A stretch of DNA of 64,000 bases from Lyophyllum atratum (Eukaryota; Basidiomycota; Agaricomycetes; Agaricales; Lyophyllaceae): contig JACGCN010000012.1 in the NCBI GenBank assembly GCA_014905825.1, positions 1 to 64,000 on the forward strand. Direction: 5' to 3'. The position numbers and the translations under genes are program-made. Below are positions 21,339 to 33,608 of the stretch, in pieces. Position 1 is the stretch's first letter; each line of letters opens with the position of its first letter. The notes beneath the pieces are model-generated. The model did no database searches and had not been told where the DNA came from. It saw only the letters and a list, made by a program, of their open reading frames with translations.

Positions 21339-23151
21339 TCAGAATTTGCCCATAGCCAAGGCGCGATATAACACATTCGCCTCCTCGAGCCTTGCATTCC
21401 GAAGGCTGAAGTGCGCCATCTCCGCCGAGTCCGTATCCACGGCCGGGTCGACGATCCCGAGCTTGATGAGGGAGTGGTAGAACCGGCAGAGCTGCGAGGT
21501 GTCAGCGCCACGTCGATATCTTGAATCAAAGGCCATAGAGAGAAAGGGTAACCTACGTTCTGCACGCCTTTCGTAAACCGGTCATCGCTGATTAAGCCTT
21601 CCCTCTCTTCGTTCTCTGCGTGCTCGAGCCAGTTGATGCATTCGTGAACGAAGCGGCCGAGTACCTCTCCGCGTACGATGCTCGAGACGGTGTACACGCC
21701 ATTTGCGACGGGCGTCTGGTCGCGCAGCAGGCGGCCGAGGAGGTCGAACGTCGGGAGCGTCGGTGGAAGGTATGGCAACACGTTCAGAAAGGGCGAGGGG
21801 AGGTTGTGGTCCTGTTCGATGCCGTTTAGTAGCCCGACGAACAGCGGGTGGGCGAGGGGAGGGTTGAAGGAGATGATGGAGGCTAGGTCGAGGGAGGCGA
21901 TCATGCCGGAGGACGCGAGCTCCGGTATCAGAGGGCTGAGGAGCTGCACGGAACGTTACGCAAGGACTGCACAGGAATGACGAGAGGGACGTACGCGTTG
22001 TTCAGAGAGGGTGAGGACTCGTTCACGGGCTATCAAGAGCAGCTTCATGGCCTGTGCAATCCGTTCGTTTTGCCTATCCACGGCGGGTGTTATCACCCGG
22101 CGGGGGGCTTCATCATTGGAGAAGGCGTTTGAGCTGAACTCGGTAGAAGGCGTATGATCAGAGGAGGCCGATCGGAACCTGTAGTTATCTTGCGTATATG
22201 AATAGTTAGTGTCGTCTCTGGAGATATTTAGTCAGCATTGCGATCAGGAAAGGGTACGAGTAGAAGCTAAAATTTGGGTGATAGGCCAGGGCGCCTCAGC
22301 GTTTTTTCGCCAAGCCCTCTTGGGCTATTTATAGAATTTGTGGAAGTTCTCATATTGGCGCCCAAAAGAAAAGAGTGAGCAAGATAGCTGGAGAGCACTC
22401 ACAAGTCAACAACGGTATTGTACAATTGATCATCGAGGATTAAATTAGTTGCTCTAAGCTTTGGTGGCAGAGGTGACCTTGCTAGCGTGCTGGGAGAATA
22501 AGGTCCAATCTGGATACAAGTCAGGACACGTATCGCTGGCCGTAAAAATTACGCACATCGTTTCCGTCACCCTTCAAAATTTTCCATAACACCCATACCA
22601 GCTGCTCGTTCGGGCTGACCTCCCCAGCTTGTGCCACACTGACGGCCTTCTCTCGTTCCCTGACGAAAGTCACAAAAAGCACAGATATAAATGGGTTGAT
22701 GGCGATCGGATGGGGTGCATAAAGCGAATATAACAGGAAAGCGACCAAAATGCGCTGGGCGAGCTGGATAAGGCAACTACCGTTCATAACGGCAAATATA
22801 GCTAGGTACGGATCGATGACTCACCTCAGATGGGGTATTGGGGTCAAGTAACGGCAACAACGCGTCTAGGGCCAGCTGAAAGCGCGAAGTAGGCTGCACA
22901 ATCTGGGTGTATGCCTGTGCGGCCGTCGAGCAGGGCAGAGTGTAGGCCCTGGTGAGCAGGTGTCTAACCGACGCGCGTACCGGATCGCCCATAGGACTCA
23001 TGGGAGAAGGCGGAGGAGGCATAGAGGACATGGGCGTAAGAAAAGATTGCATGCTGGAGCCAGCTGAGCTCGAGCTCGCGAGGGTTGCTCGTCGACTACA
23101 GTGACTGTCAGGAGCAAAGCCTAATCGATATCCTTGTTTATTACACATCAT
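21339..23151 (-). CDS. CNOT11-like subunit of the CCR4-NOT complex
   Basis: Six exons: up to 22825, then 22763-22557, 22509-22403, 22217-21995, 21943-21557, 21491-21339, with phases that all fit. The N-terminal half (LAQRILVAFLLYSLYAPHPIAINPF) and C-terminal half (SFNPPLAHPLFVGLL; LCRFYHSLIKLGIVDP; SLRNARLEEANVLYRAL) follow the order of metazoan CNOT11 (DUF2363): a 'leading-residue NPP/NPS-A' stretch, then a C-terminal helical repeat ending near ARxLEEAxxLxRxL. CNOT11 with CNOT10 docks on NOT1 in the cytoplasmic deadenylase complex. Saccharomyces lacks it. The start could be 23151 (MM...) or an internal ATG at 23052. Confidence 0.68.
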
Positions 23152-24139
23152 CCCACGTTCTCGGTCCGATTCCTACGTTGTTCCGGATCATCTTACCATC
23201 AACCACGTTCGACCTCCAGGCCCTCTGGCACCATGTCCTTGAGGTTTTCTAACACTGACAGCGCAATTAGACTTTGGTTTCACAGTACTTGATATCCAAA
23301 CGAGCACTAGTCCTGGAATGCTGGGACTAGGCCACTCATGAGGAGTGAAACCGGTGTCTACGTTCACCCCTATTCGTTTATGGGCAATACAAATTCACTG
23401 ACTGGTAACTGAAGTCTCGGATCAGTCCAACACACCAGCAGGCGACAGGCGAGCGCCGTTAACTTGAACTTTTTGGAAGACCGAGACCGCGGTTCCTCAC
23501 TGGTTCCTCTGGAGCACTGGCGTGAAGAAACTCCGATCCATTGCTCGAGCACCCGCCTAGAGGAGCCTGACCCACCCAGGGCATTGTGATCTTCGCCCGC
23601 GAGGGAAACCCAGCCTGTAGAGTCACAACGTCTGTCCAATGAATTAACAGGCATCTCGCATTTTACCACGTCACACGAGGTATTCAGTCGAAGTACCTAT
23701 CGCTTTGGGAGATGCAACTCAAGAGTCCAAGATCCTTGAAAAAGACCGAGGTCCATGCTGGGGTGGGACGGCACCGACGGGACTTTATGAGACACACTAT
23801 CTTTGGATTTTGTCACTACAATTGTTTGATAGGCCGCGAGGTGGGGAAGCTGTCATGCTCGAGTACGAACCCGAAGACGGATTCAGGATGAGCATCGTCC
23901 ATCAGCCCTACCTTTATCGACACTTAAAGCTCCAGGTCCGTTGGTGGGTCGAGGTGATGTACGCACCTCCACCGTCACCCCCGCCTACACTGCGGTCATC
24001 GCCAAACGTCTTGGCTTCCGACTGGGTTCGTAGCTACTTCATCTTTGCTTGTTGGTAATCTGGTGAGCTCGCGTAAACTATTTCTTGTCATGTCGAGACG
24101 CTGCTCTTCAGTGAGGCAGTGCGGATGTATTTTACATGC
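23152..24139. other. Intergenic region, no gene seen
   Basis: Upstream flank of the CNOT11-like gene and 3' flank of the F-box gene. Frames 23370-23669 (minus) and 23705-24058 (plus) show no domain. Confidence 0.4.
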
Positions 24140-25941
24140 CTAAAATAAATTGGCAAATGCCTGAATCATTTCCTCATCTATATCGAGGAATTGCATATCC
24201 CGTAAATCCTTCAAGCTTTGGTCGCGTCGTTGTTTCGTGTCGTTAGGTGGCAGCAACTCTACAAGCCTATCCCAATCACCCTCTTGGTCCGTCTCATAGC
24301 TGATTTGATAGTCAATTGAAGTCAAGCAGGGAAACATAAGCTGCAGGCACTGAAACACGCCCTCCGGATCCGTGATCAGGGAGTACGGCACTACCAGCGA
24401 CGTGATCCTTCGATTGCAGATCCCAGCAAGCAGGTCATCCTGATCGCGGCCGAATGGTTTGGCATCAAGGGTGAGTGAGAGGTGGGAGAGCTGTGGACAA
24501 TGCCTAATCAAGGGGACCAGGCCTGCTAGAGTCACTACCGGGGTCTCATGATACAATGAATCCAGAATGAGAGAGCTGAGATGAGGCCAAGCCATGGCCG
24601 CATCAGCAAGCCAATCATTGTCAAATGGCGAATTAGTCTCCCAGTGCAGGTAAAGTTCGCGCAGCGCTTTGAGCAGGAATAGAGACGTGAAGTTGTAAAG
24701 AGAATCAGGTGAGGTTTCATGCAATGAATCGGACACGTAGAGCCTGAGTGTTGTCAAGGATGAAATACACTTGTGATTCACGAAAGGACTCCATAAGCCT
24801 TGACACGGAGGAAAACGACTCGGCCTCTGAGCCGAATCGCCAAGAATCTATTGACAGGTGCTCCAGAGGCAATTGCAACGATTGGATTACGTCTGCAGCC
24901 TGCTCCGGACTTGATGTTTGAAGAGAGAGGTGGCGGAGCTTCGAAAAACGTCCGCCGTCGGTCGTAAACAATTGCCGTAATTGGAGGCTGGCCATGGTAG
25001 AGTCAATGAGTATTTTCTCGCAACGTTGAAGCCCAGTTAAATTTCCAAGGTGATCGATGAGGTCGGGTGTCACGTTCCAGTCTCCAGGAATCAGGAGAGA
25101 CTGGAGATTGTTGAGGCCCGGTGACTGGGCGGGGCCAGGAATTTCTCCATATGACCTCCGACGAGTCGGACTTCTAGGACACGGATATCTATGCAGGTGT
25201 CTGAAATGGATGAAAGAAGACGGGGAAGATCGTCCGGCAGCTTATGGGGTATGTCTAACACAAGTTCCGCGAGTTTGGCACAACTCGGAAGGAGAACAGC
25301 GGGTATAAATGGTAGACATGTTAGCGTTGAGGGGTCAGCGAGGTCGAGATGGAATGCATGAAGGTTGGGAAGCAAGGAATGGAAGGGACGGTGCGACTTG
25401 AAAGATTCGAACACGGATTCATCGACACTCGGGGGTGGTCGGTGGAAGGACGTACACCCTAAGCACCGGACCCTGTGCGAGTAATACCCAAATCGTGACC
25501 AATCGGTGTCTTTTAGAGGTCTATTGAATTTCTATCGGATAAAGATTACATTGCTTGCAATTGATAGTTTAGAACTTCTAGCACGTACCAAGGTCTCCAC
25601 CGTCTTCGTGACTCCACCTGTGCCCGAACGAAGCTCTGGCTCAATAGCGATCGTCCACAGATCGTCAGGCATCACCTGGATTAGATACGCCAGGGAGGGT
25701 TGTTCACGCCATAGCGCGTCGAGGGCAGCTTCTAAACGGCGAACGTGCCAAATGTCAAACCCTAACACATGACTGAAGAGAAAAGAAAGGGAAGAAGACC
25801 TGTAAATATGGAAGATGTTCTGGCCAGGCTTGCCAAAGTTGCAAAATACTCGGCGTGAGGAGGATCATCGGTAGTACATCCTGCTTCGAGATGTTCAATG
25901 ATCAGATTCTGAAGTTCGACGACCTTGAGGCAGTGAGCCAT
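24140..25941 (-). CDS. F-box/LRR-type protein
   Basis: Starts MAHCLKVVELQNLIIEHLE at 25941. Exons 25941-25800, 25761-25589 (WHVRRLEAALDALWREQPSL, the typical F-box-protein 'LW' segment), 25531 to about 25150, then LRR-like sequence (LRHLSLQTSS, LEHLSIDSW, LSSLILDSLYH, LSHLSLTLDAK) to the stop at 24140. Two frame changes, near 25140 and 24790, can be bridged only by GT-AG introns of about 40 and 37 bases, shorter than any other intron here, so either the gene has mini-introns or two indels. Probable SCF adaptor; substrate unknown. Similar in type to the partial gene at the left end. Confidence 0.65.
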
Positions 25942-26858
25942 TTAATTGGATTGGAGAACTTCGATGGGAGGCGTCTTTGGTGGAAGCGGTCAATGGCGGA
26001 GGATCACTGAAGGGTTCGAGTCCAAGAGTTAAAACGTTGAGGTCCGACAGTATCGGAACTAGGTCACACAAATAGCTTCCAGGTACAAAGCGCGCGTCTA
26101 TTAGTGTATACTACTACTTATCCATTCCTAAAGTCTCTGAATCCGGAAAGTACGTGGTCGACCTGTTGAAAGTGAAAGATTCGGGTCGTCAGATAATGTA
26201 GCAGTGGAAACAGAGCGAAAAAGGTGCATAATGCGTACCCTGATGACTCTCCTCGGAATAATCTGATCCTCCAAGGCGCAATGATCTTTCTTCACAATCG
26301 CAGGAGCAGCAGACGTCATGAGCACGAAGCTTCATCCGACAATCTTCTTCCTTGTGCGTGGCGGAGAGCTCCTCCGTAAAGTCTTCAAGCTCAGTCTATA
26401 TGCCTCACATTCTTCAAAAATAGAGGAGGGCGCCGTGTCGTAGAACCCTAGAGGATAGTTGACGTGAAAAGAGCGATGGCAGATGGTCAACAGGACGGGA
26501 GACATGAGCGACAATTCATGGCGGAATACCCCGGCCCGGAGTTTGAACTTCCCCGAGGTCATGGCATAGCCCGGGCCGTCCTCGATCCCACTAAAGCGTG
26601 GTTATATCTGGTTGTATCTCACTATCGCAACTGCAACCCATCCCCAGAACCCCAATCGCATTATCGAAACTCAATCGCATTATCTGTACCCCCCCATCCC
26701 ATGCCAAATTTACTCAGAAAATGGCGCGCAATTTGAAAGATCGGGGACGTCAAGGGCGCGTTGTTCCTTTGCAAAAAGACTGAGATTTAGTTTAGTATTT
26801 CGAATGTCAATATCAGCATGTGCCATAGTCGTTCCACGAGCAAGTTACAATGATGCCC
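25942..26858. other. Intergenic region, no gene seen
   Basis: Fragments on the minus strand (26332-26562, 26128-26325) could be remnants of a small gene but I could not join them or recognise a domain. Confidence 0.35.
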
Positions 26859-28116
26859 CTAAGCTTGCGAAGAGCCTTGCTTTGCAAGTTCGGCCTGCAG
26901 TTGTTCGATCTGCTCCTGCAGCTCCCTCTCCTTCTCCCGCGCCGCCTCTTTCACCGCCTCGCTCTCCCTCTTCAGCCTCTCATTCTCCCTCTCCCTCTCC
27001 CTCACTGCCTCTTTCGCCGCCTCGCTCTCCCTCTTCAGCCTCTCATTCTCCCTCTCCCTCTCCCTCACTGCCTCTTTCGCCGCCTCGCTCTCCCTCTTCA
27101 GCCTCTCATTCTCCCTCTCCCTCTCCCTCACTGCCTCTTTCGCCGCCTCGCTCTCCCTCTCCCTCTCTGCCGCTGCTTCCGCCTTCTTCTCCAGCTGAAA
27201 AGCAATTTTAGAAATTGTTGATCAATAAGTCCAAATCACGTACTGCTTGTTTGAAGTTCTTAGTGGCCACCTCATACTCAGTTTTGAGCTTTTCGATGTC
27301 AGTGGCGAAGTCCTTCTCCTCTGGGTTAAATGTGCGGCCGATGATATACCAACTTCCCTTTCGTAAATGGGTGGGGACACTTTGCTCCTTGACCATGCAA
27401 ACGCCACACGCTAGCTCAAGCACCTTCGTTATTGTCCCCGCCAGGTGGTAGCAGTTGTGCGAGAAGAGCTGATATAACGGGTATGACTTGTGAAGGGTAT
27501 CGGCCAAGACTATAATGTTGTAGAAGAAGACCGGCGACGTGGCGGTGGGTTGGGTGGGGAATGTGAGGACGCCCAACAGGCAGTCGTTAGGGAGTGTCCT
27601 GGGATACTGGACCCACAAGACGATGTCCTTCGCCGGTTGGTCTTTTGAGAATGAGTTGACGGATGAGATCGAGGGTTTTGGCCTCAGGGAACGCGAGTGA
27701 TGAGAAGTCTCAGAAGAACGGAGAGAAGGGGCGGACGAGGAGGAAGGCATAGGTGGAGCCTCTGGGAGCGAGAGAGAGCTGTCGGTGGGAGAGGTCGGGA
27801 CAGACTCGCGGACGCGCGAATCCGGCATCCGCTCAATGCGGAAATAGTGATATGCACCCTGGCGGTTCTGGACGGTGACGACAACGTATTCATGCTGCGA
27901 AGTGGTTTTCTGTTTATAGAGAGAGAGCTTAACGGCACGCAGCTCCTGAGACTCAGCAGGGGTGTTGTAGTTATGCCCAAGAAGCTCGAGGTAAGCCCCT
28001 ACTGGGAGTTCCTCTGTGCGGAACTCGGCGCCGTTAGGGATATCGCCAGGCATTCGAAAAAGCTTTAGCAGAGGAGAGACAAGTGACGACAGACGTTTCT
28101 TGAAAGAGAAGCGCAT
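26859..28116 (-). CDS. Hypothetical protein with C-terminal repeat-built coiled coil
   Basis: Two exons, 28116-27244 and 27194-26859, 49-base intron, 402 residues. The N-terminal about 290 residues form an unrecognised domain: a Ser/Pro-rich linker near 100-160, then a conserved-looking block with LYQLFSHNCYHLAG, whose Asn-Cys-Tyr-His recalls active-site-like motifs but is not assigned. The C-terminus is a charged coiled coil built from near-identical 21-residue (63 bp, three heptads) repeats of ESEAAKEAVRERERENERLK type, ending ELQEQIEQLQAELAK. Such repeats mediate oligomerisation. The start was chosen as the first ATG of the long exon. Function unknown. Confidence 0.75.
26925..27175. repeat. 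63-bp tandem repeats inside a coding exon
   Basis: On the plus strand the unit reads CTCACTGCCTCTTTCGCCGC followed by CTCGCTCTCCCTCTTCAGCC and more. About three near-perfect units plus partial ones. 63 bp is 21 codons, so copy-number change keeps the frame and the heptad register. Confidence 0.85.
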
Positions 28117-31100
28117 TCGGACAGGACGAAAGGCAACGAAAGGTTAAGTATCGATGGTTGAACGACGTTGATGCCTTGTGGTGCGCCGTGATTGGCTGAT
28201 GCGATCTTATCTAATCGATTACCTTTTGGTAAAGTCCGGTTCCGAGATCTATTTATAGATTGAGGTTATACAAAGTCATTTGGGTGGAAAAGTTTTGGGA
28301 ATTTTTGAAATCTATTTATAGAGGTACCCAAAAAATGAAGAAAACGCGTGACCTCACGTGACCTGCGTCGTCTGTACCATTGATTATGTAATGCTCTCTT
28401 TTCCCAGCCCTGTCGGAACACGCGCACTACCGTCGCAGAACCTGTTACTTTTCTAATGACTTCCTTACTTCGCAGTGACATATTTAGCAATAGTCTTTTA
28501 CTCATCAGTGAGTATAAGACTTTCTTTCACTCTTCCCATGAGCATGAGTAATCACTCATTTAACGTAGTTGACGCTGCTGGCTTTGGTGCATACCCTACT
28601 CCGTGTTCCTCACTGCTTGTTTAACATATCCTGACTTCTCTCCTAGAATTTTTTCAAGCATATACATTTCATCACAAAATCTACCATTCACTTCGTCTTG
28701 GTCCAAGAAGCGCAGATGGTCGCTCATGGGATATCGTCACACCCATGTACGTCACTGACCAACCCTCCTTCATTAACTGTGCTTGCATCGTGCGTCGCTC
28801 TCATGACTTAAGCGGCGCTAATTCACACTGCCAAATCCTATCTCAGATTGAAACCAACATCTCCCCTGTCCTTCTACTCTGCATTATGGAGAATATCGAA
28901 AACTACCGTTGGACGCGCTGCCTCAGCTCCTGACGGACCGCGGCTGTGGATGTGGATATTGTGTTCTACGGAAGTGATGTGGTAGATACGAGGCCCAGCA
29001 AAGATCGAAAAACCCTGGACAACCCAAAAGGACAACTCGTGGTTCCCCTTCCTAGCATGGTGGTGCGAGAGTTTGTGCTCCGGCCTTATGAGTAGGTATT
29101 TTGATATCCCATTCTCAACAGCTCCCATCAATAACTATGCAGTATGACTCCCAATTTTGTTCACAGGGATCCCCTTTGGACAATGAAAACTACTGGACGA
29201 TCTCCCGGAAGAAGACCTCTTGATGCACAGAGTCGTACCTTCCCCTTGTTACCCATTACCAACAGATCAAGCCTGGCCTGATGGTGTACAGAGTGCACCC
29301 CCGACTCTAGCCCGCAACAACTCCCCAACCCTACAAAAAAGTTCTTGTTGTCATACAGCGCGTACGGCGGTGAGTCGATCATCCTATCATCACGAAGAAG
29401 AGACCAAAACACGGCCTGAAAGACAGCTACGGGTTACACTCGAAATCAGCGGACACTGAAGCTTCGATCATCAATATTGGTGTGTTACTTAATGAAACCT
29501 GGGGCCAACTTTGTTTCAACGGACGACATTCTATGGTCCAGATGAAAGCTCTCGCTTGTGATTGCCATTCCTGTTATCCTTGTGCACTCGCGACGCGATG
29601 CTGGTAACAACAAAGACTATGACATGTAAGGCGCAGGGCCGGGAGCAGTTATAGAGTATGGGGTATCCAGACAGAGCTTGGCGACAAAATTGAATGCATC
29701 GTCAAAGGCAGGGGTGGCATTTGGCGCTGGATATTCATCGTGGAGTCGGATGGACCCTGATGTCGGATTCAGCTAAACTGTGAAGGGGAATCCGGAAGTT
29801 TTCAGGGATGCGTCGAACATTGTCACCAATGTGAAATACAAGGCAATTCATAGTCTTTGCCGCTGCTCACACTCTACCCTTGAACTCACGTCAGCCCACT
29901 TTCCAGTACGATTTCGAGGTCCACCTCGAATACAACACCTTCCTACGTTGCCAGTGGCATTCGTGTTTGACTGCTGCACACGAACCATTCAATATTCATG
30001 AGTTCCATTCCTCTGTCTTCCGACCTTACGCCAACGCCGCGACCACCAGACCCTGACCACGGCACATGAAGTGCATGTGTTGCGGGGCACACATTATCGC
30101 TTCACCCTGCTGCCACGGCCCTAGAGAGCACTTGTCCAAAGGTGCTGGCGGTCGCTGGAAGGCTCCTCACGGAGCTTCCTTCTGCTATGCCTTCAATGGC
30201 TCTATGTCGTGCGCGAGTTGACTCCGCGTTTCTAAAGAACCTGTCCGTCCTGAGGACTGAACTGCCACCGCACTGCTCGTCAGCGGGCTCGTCCACTTCG
30301 ACGGCTGTCTGAACTTGGCATGTGCCCTGCGCCTGGTATTTCTGGCCTCGTGGCAGGTGCTATCATATGGATCTATCTAAGTAAACGAAGGTGTCGAGGC
30401 CCTTTTTAAGTGGGTCGACGTCTTCATCTTCCTCCATTGCCCAATCGTATCCAGTGTAATGGCAGCCCGTTTACACCTACGAGGGGTCCCTTCATGGAAA
30501 TCATTCCTGGGTCCCATCCTTGCAAGATGGGATCCCGAGAATATGGTGGTTGGGGGGAAAGAAATGAAGAAGTCGTTTTGCGGCCTCCGTCAGACTTATG
30601 TATTTCGCGCCAAGTTCGCTCTGAAATAAGAGCAAACAATGGCTTTGAGGAAAGGAAATATTCTGTTGAGATGTCCATGACGATACAAAAGCTTGAGTCG
30701 GACGGATTTCACATGTCTATTTGATGAAGTCAATTCATGAAGTCATCTCCAGTTCACAACATTGGCTGAACTTAACCACAAACCATTGGATGAGTTACAA
30801 CAAATGATTGTTTTGGGGTAGATTTGGCTCGATTGACTACCGTTTGGCTTGAATAGGCTCAATTCCGCCCGACCGACTTTTCACTGGGCTTGAAGCTTGA
30901 AGCCCCCAGATCTAGATCTCGGTCACGCCATGCTCGCAATGGCCCATACTCGCACGTTCTGAACTTCGGTTCGAACTTGAACCGCCCTGAACAGGACCGG
31001 AAGTTCGGTCCAAAGTTCGCAACTGTCGCTGAACTGAACGCGATGTTCAGTCCAGCGTTCGGAGAAGTCGACCAGTCGCCGAACGCGTCCGAACGCGTCG

Positions 31101-31737
31101 TTTTGGCAAAGAACCGACGGCCCGGGAGTTATGGTGGGCGATTTTGTTTCATTGGAACGATTCGACGCTGATCAGAGTAGGGCTGTGACGGTGTTAAACG
31201 TTGAGCCGTAAGCCAGAGTAAGGATAATATGCGGAAGTATTTCGCCTTCGGCGGTGGTCAAAGCTCCACCCAGTCTTCAGGCTACTGGAAGGAGGATTCC
31301 TGGCTGTGGACTTTGTGAGTAATTTATTCGATCATTGGAGTGGGTTAGTTTCGATATAGGTCGTGTTTTTTCATTAACTCGGATGAGACGCCTTACAGCT
31401 CATCTGGGGAGGAAGCTCCACCTAAAACATATCGAGAGCTCTAGGTGTTTTCGTAACCTAATCCACTCTATTACTCCAGATTTCTACAGAGGAACAGCCA
31501 TAGTCAGCTCGCAATATTTCCGTAAACGTGGCATGCTATATTCTCGGAGGCGTGCCAGTTCGTGAAACGGACCGTACGAGCTTCGAATTCGCCATAAAGA
31601 TGCGAAGTCAGGATGTCAGTCTCGTGGGCGAGGATGTGTTCGACGGTCAAATCGAAACCCCCCAAGTTTCGCCGACAGACAATATATAAAGGCCAGGCAA
31701 ATCCATTTGATCACCAGAAAGAGCGACCCAAACAATC
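28117..31737. other. 3.6 kb gene-poor region
   Basis: No gene recognised. Several frames of 60-105 codons on both strands show no domain. A plus-strand stretch near 28940-29090 reads as a fairly acidic peptide ending at a TAG near 29093 but lacks a start. 30940-31100 is rich in GAAC/GTTC words. It may contain eroded genes or old transposons. Confidence 0.35.
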
Positions 31738-32493
<756 letters not shown>

Positions 32494-33608
32494 GGTGAAT
32501 TGGTTTGTGGAGTTTTGAGTCAAAACCATACTAGCTAGTGATCCGTATCTCCAAGTCGTCGCGTTCCCTTTTTCATTTGAGCTGAACCCCTTACCTACCT
32601 ACCTACCTTGCAATGCACTTTCACCATTACGCTTCAGAATCCGCTCCTATCTGCGCACCTCCTCGTCCTGTCAAGCAAAAAAGGCTGCACAGCATGGCGA
32701 TTCTTCTACTGACTCTCGTATCCCTTACAGCGATCCGACGCCGCCACCCAGCACCCAACCCAATTGGAGTGATCCTTTCCTTCCAGCCACCTAGTCCAAA
32801 AAGGAGCCAAGGGAGATACACCATAGCCATCTTGAAACTAGGCCCGCGTATGCGACAGTTTCCGGAGTCGGGAGAAAGAAGTATTGAAATAGATCTGTGC
32901 AATAAACCATGATTCAACGACGACGTTCAAAATTGTAGATACTAGAAACGTACCCAATTTCGTCGACAAGAAGCCAAGAGTAGCATGGCGCACTGACTAC
33001 GAAAGCCAGAGTTTCCAGACAATAACAAAAATCCTTTGTGTTGGCGAATGAACGAAGAATCAGTCCAGTACCAGGATAACTTGAGATATAAAAGGAGAGC
33101 AAATGAGGTCATCTTATAAGAGGTGTGCGTGCAACAGAATGTCGGTCTATGAACAACCGGGTAGCATGCTGTTTCCTTGATACTCAACTGTAGCTGTGAG
33201 AGTATACGGAGAAATTGGCATGGAATCCTCTTACGATTCACCCCCTCTACTCTCCCCAATCCCAGCTGTCTCAGTCTACCTGAACATAATATTTTCATCG
33301 AATCGTACATTACCCGTTAAGTGTCAATGAGGGACAAACAGGAACAGATTTGTGTAGAACAAAAGCGGCGAACAAAACGAAGAGAGGGAATATAAGAATT
33401 GGGTTCCGTGTCAAGAGGTCAGGGGAAAGGTGGGTGATACATGTCTGCAAACAGTAAGAGAAAAGAAACCGAAGTATAAGAAAAGACAGCCTATTACAGA
33501 CAGAAAGTACAAAAGGCAGGGGCGCACAACACAAATAGTCGCCAGCCAACGTGGTGTGCAGAAGAAGTAAGCCCAAAATGGCAAATACAAACGCTCGCGT
33601 GCTGGAGC
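32494..33608. other. Intergenic region, no gene seen
   Basis: 3' flanks of the xylanase and of the kinase. No domain-bearing frame on either strand. Confidence 0.4.

Noticed and set aside
30940..31100. GAAC/GTTC-rich stretch as a CRISPR-like or satellite array
   Set aside because: The words are irregularly spaced and diverged; no unit length repeats, and CRISPR arrays are not expected in a fungus.
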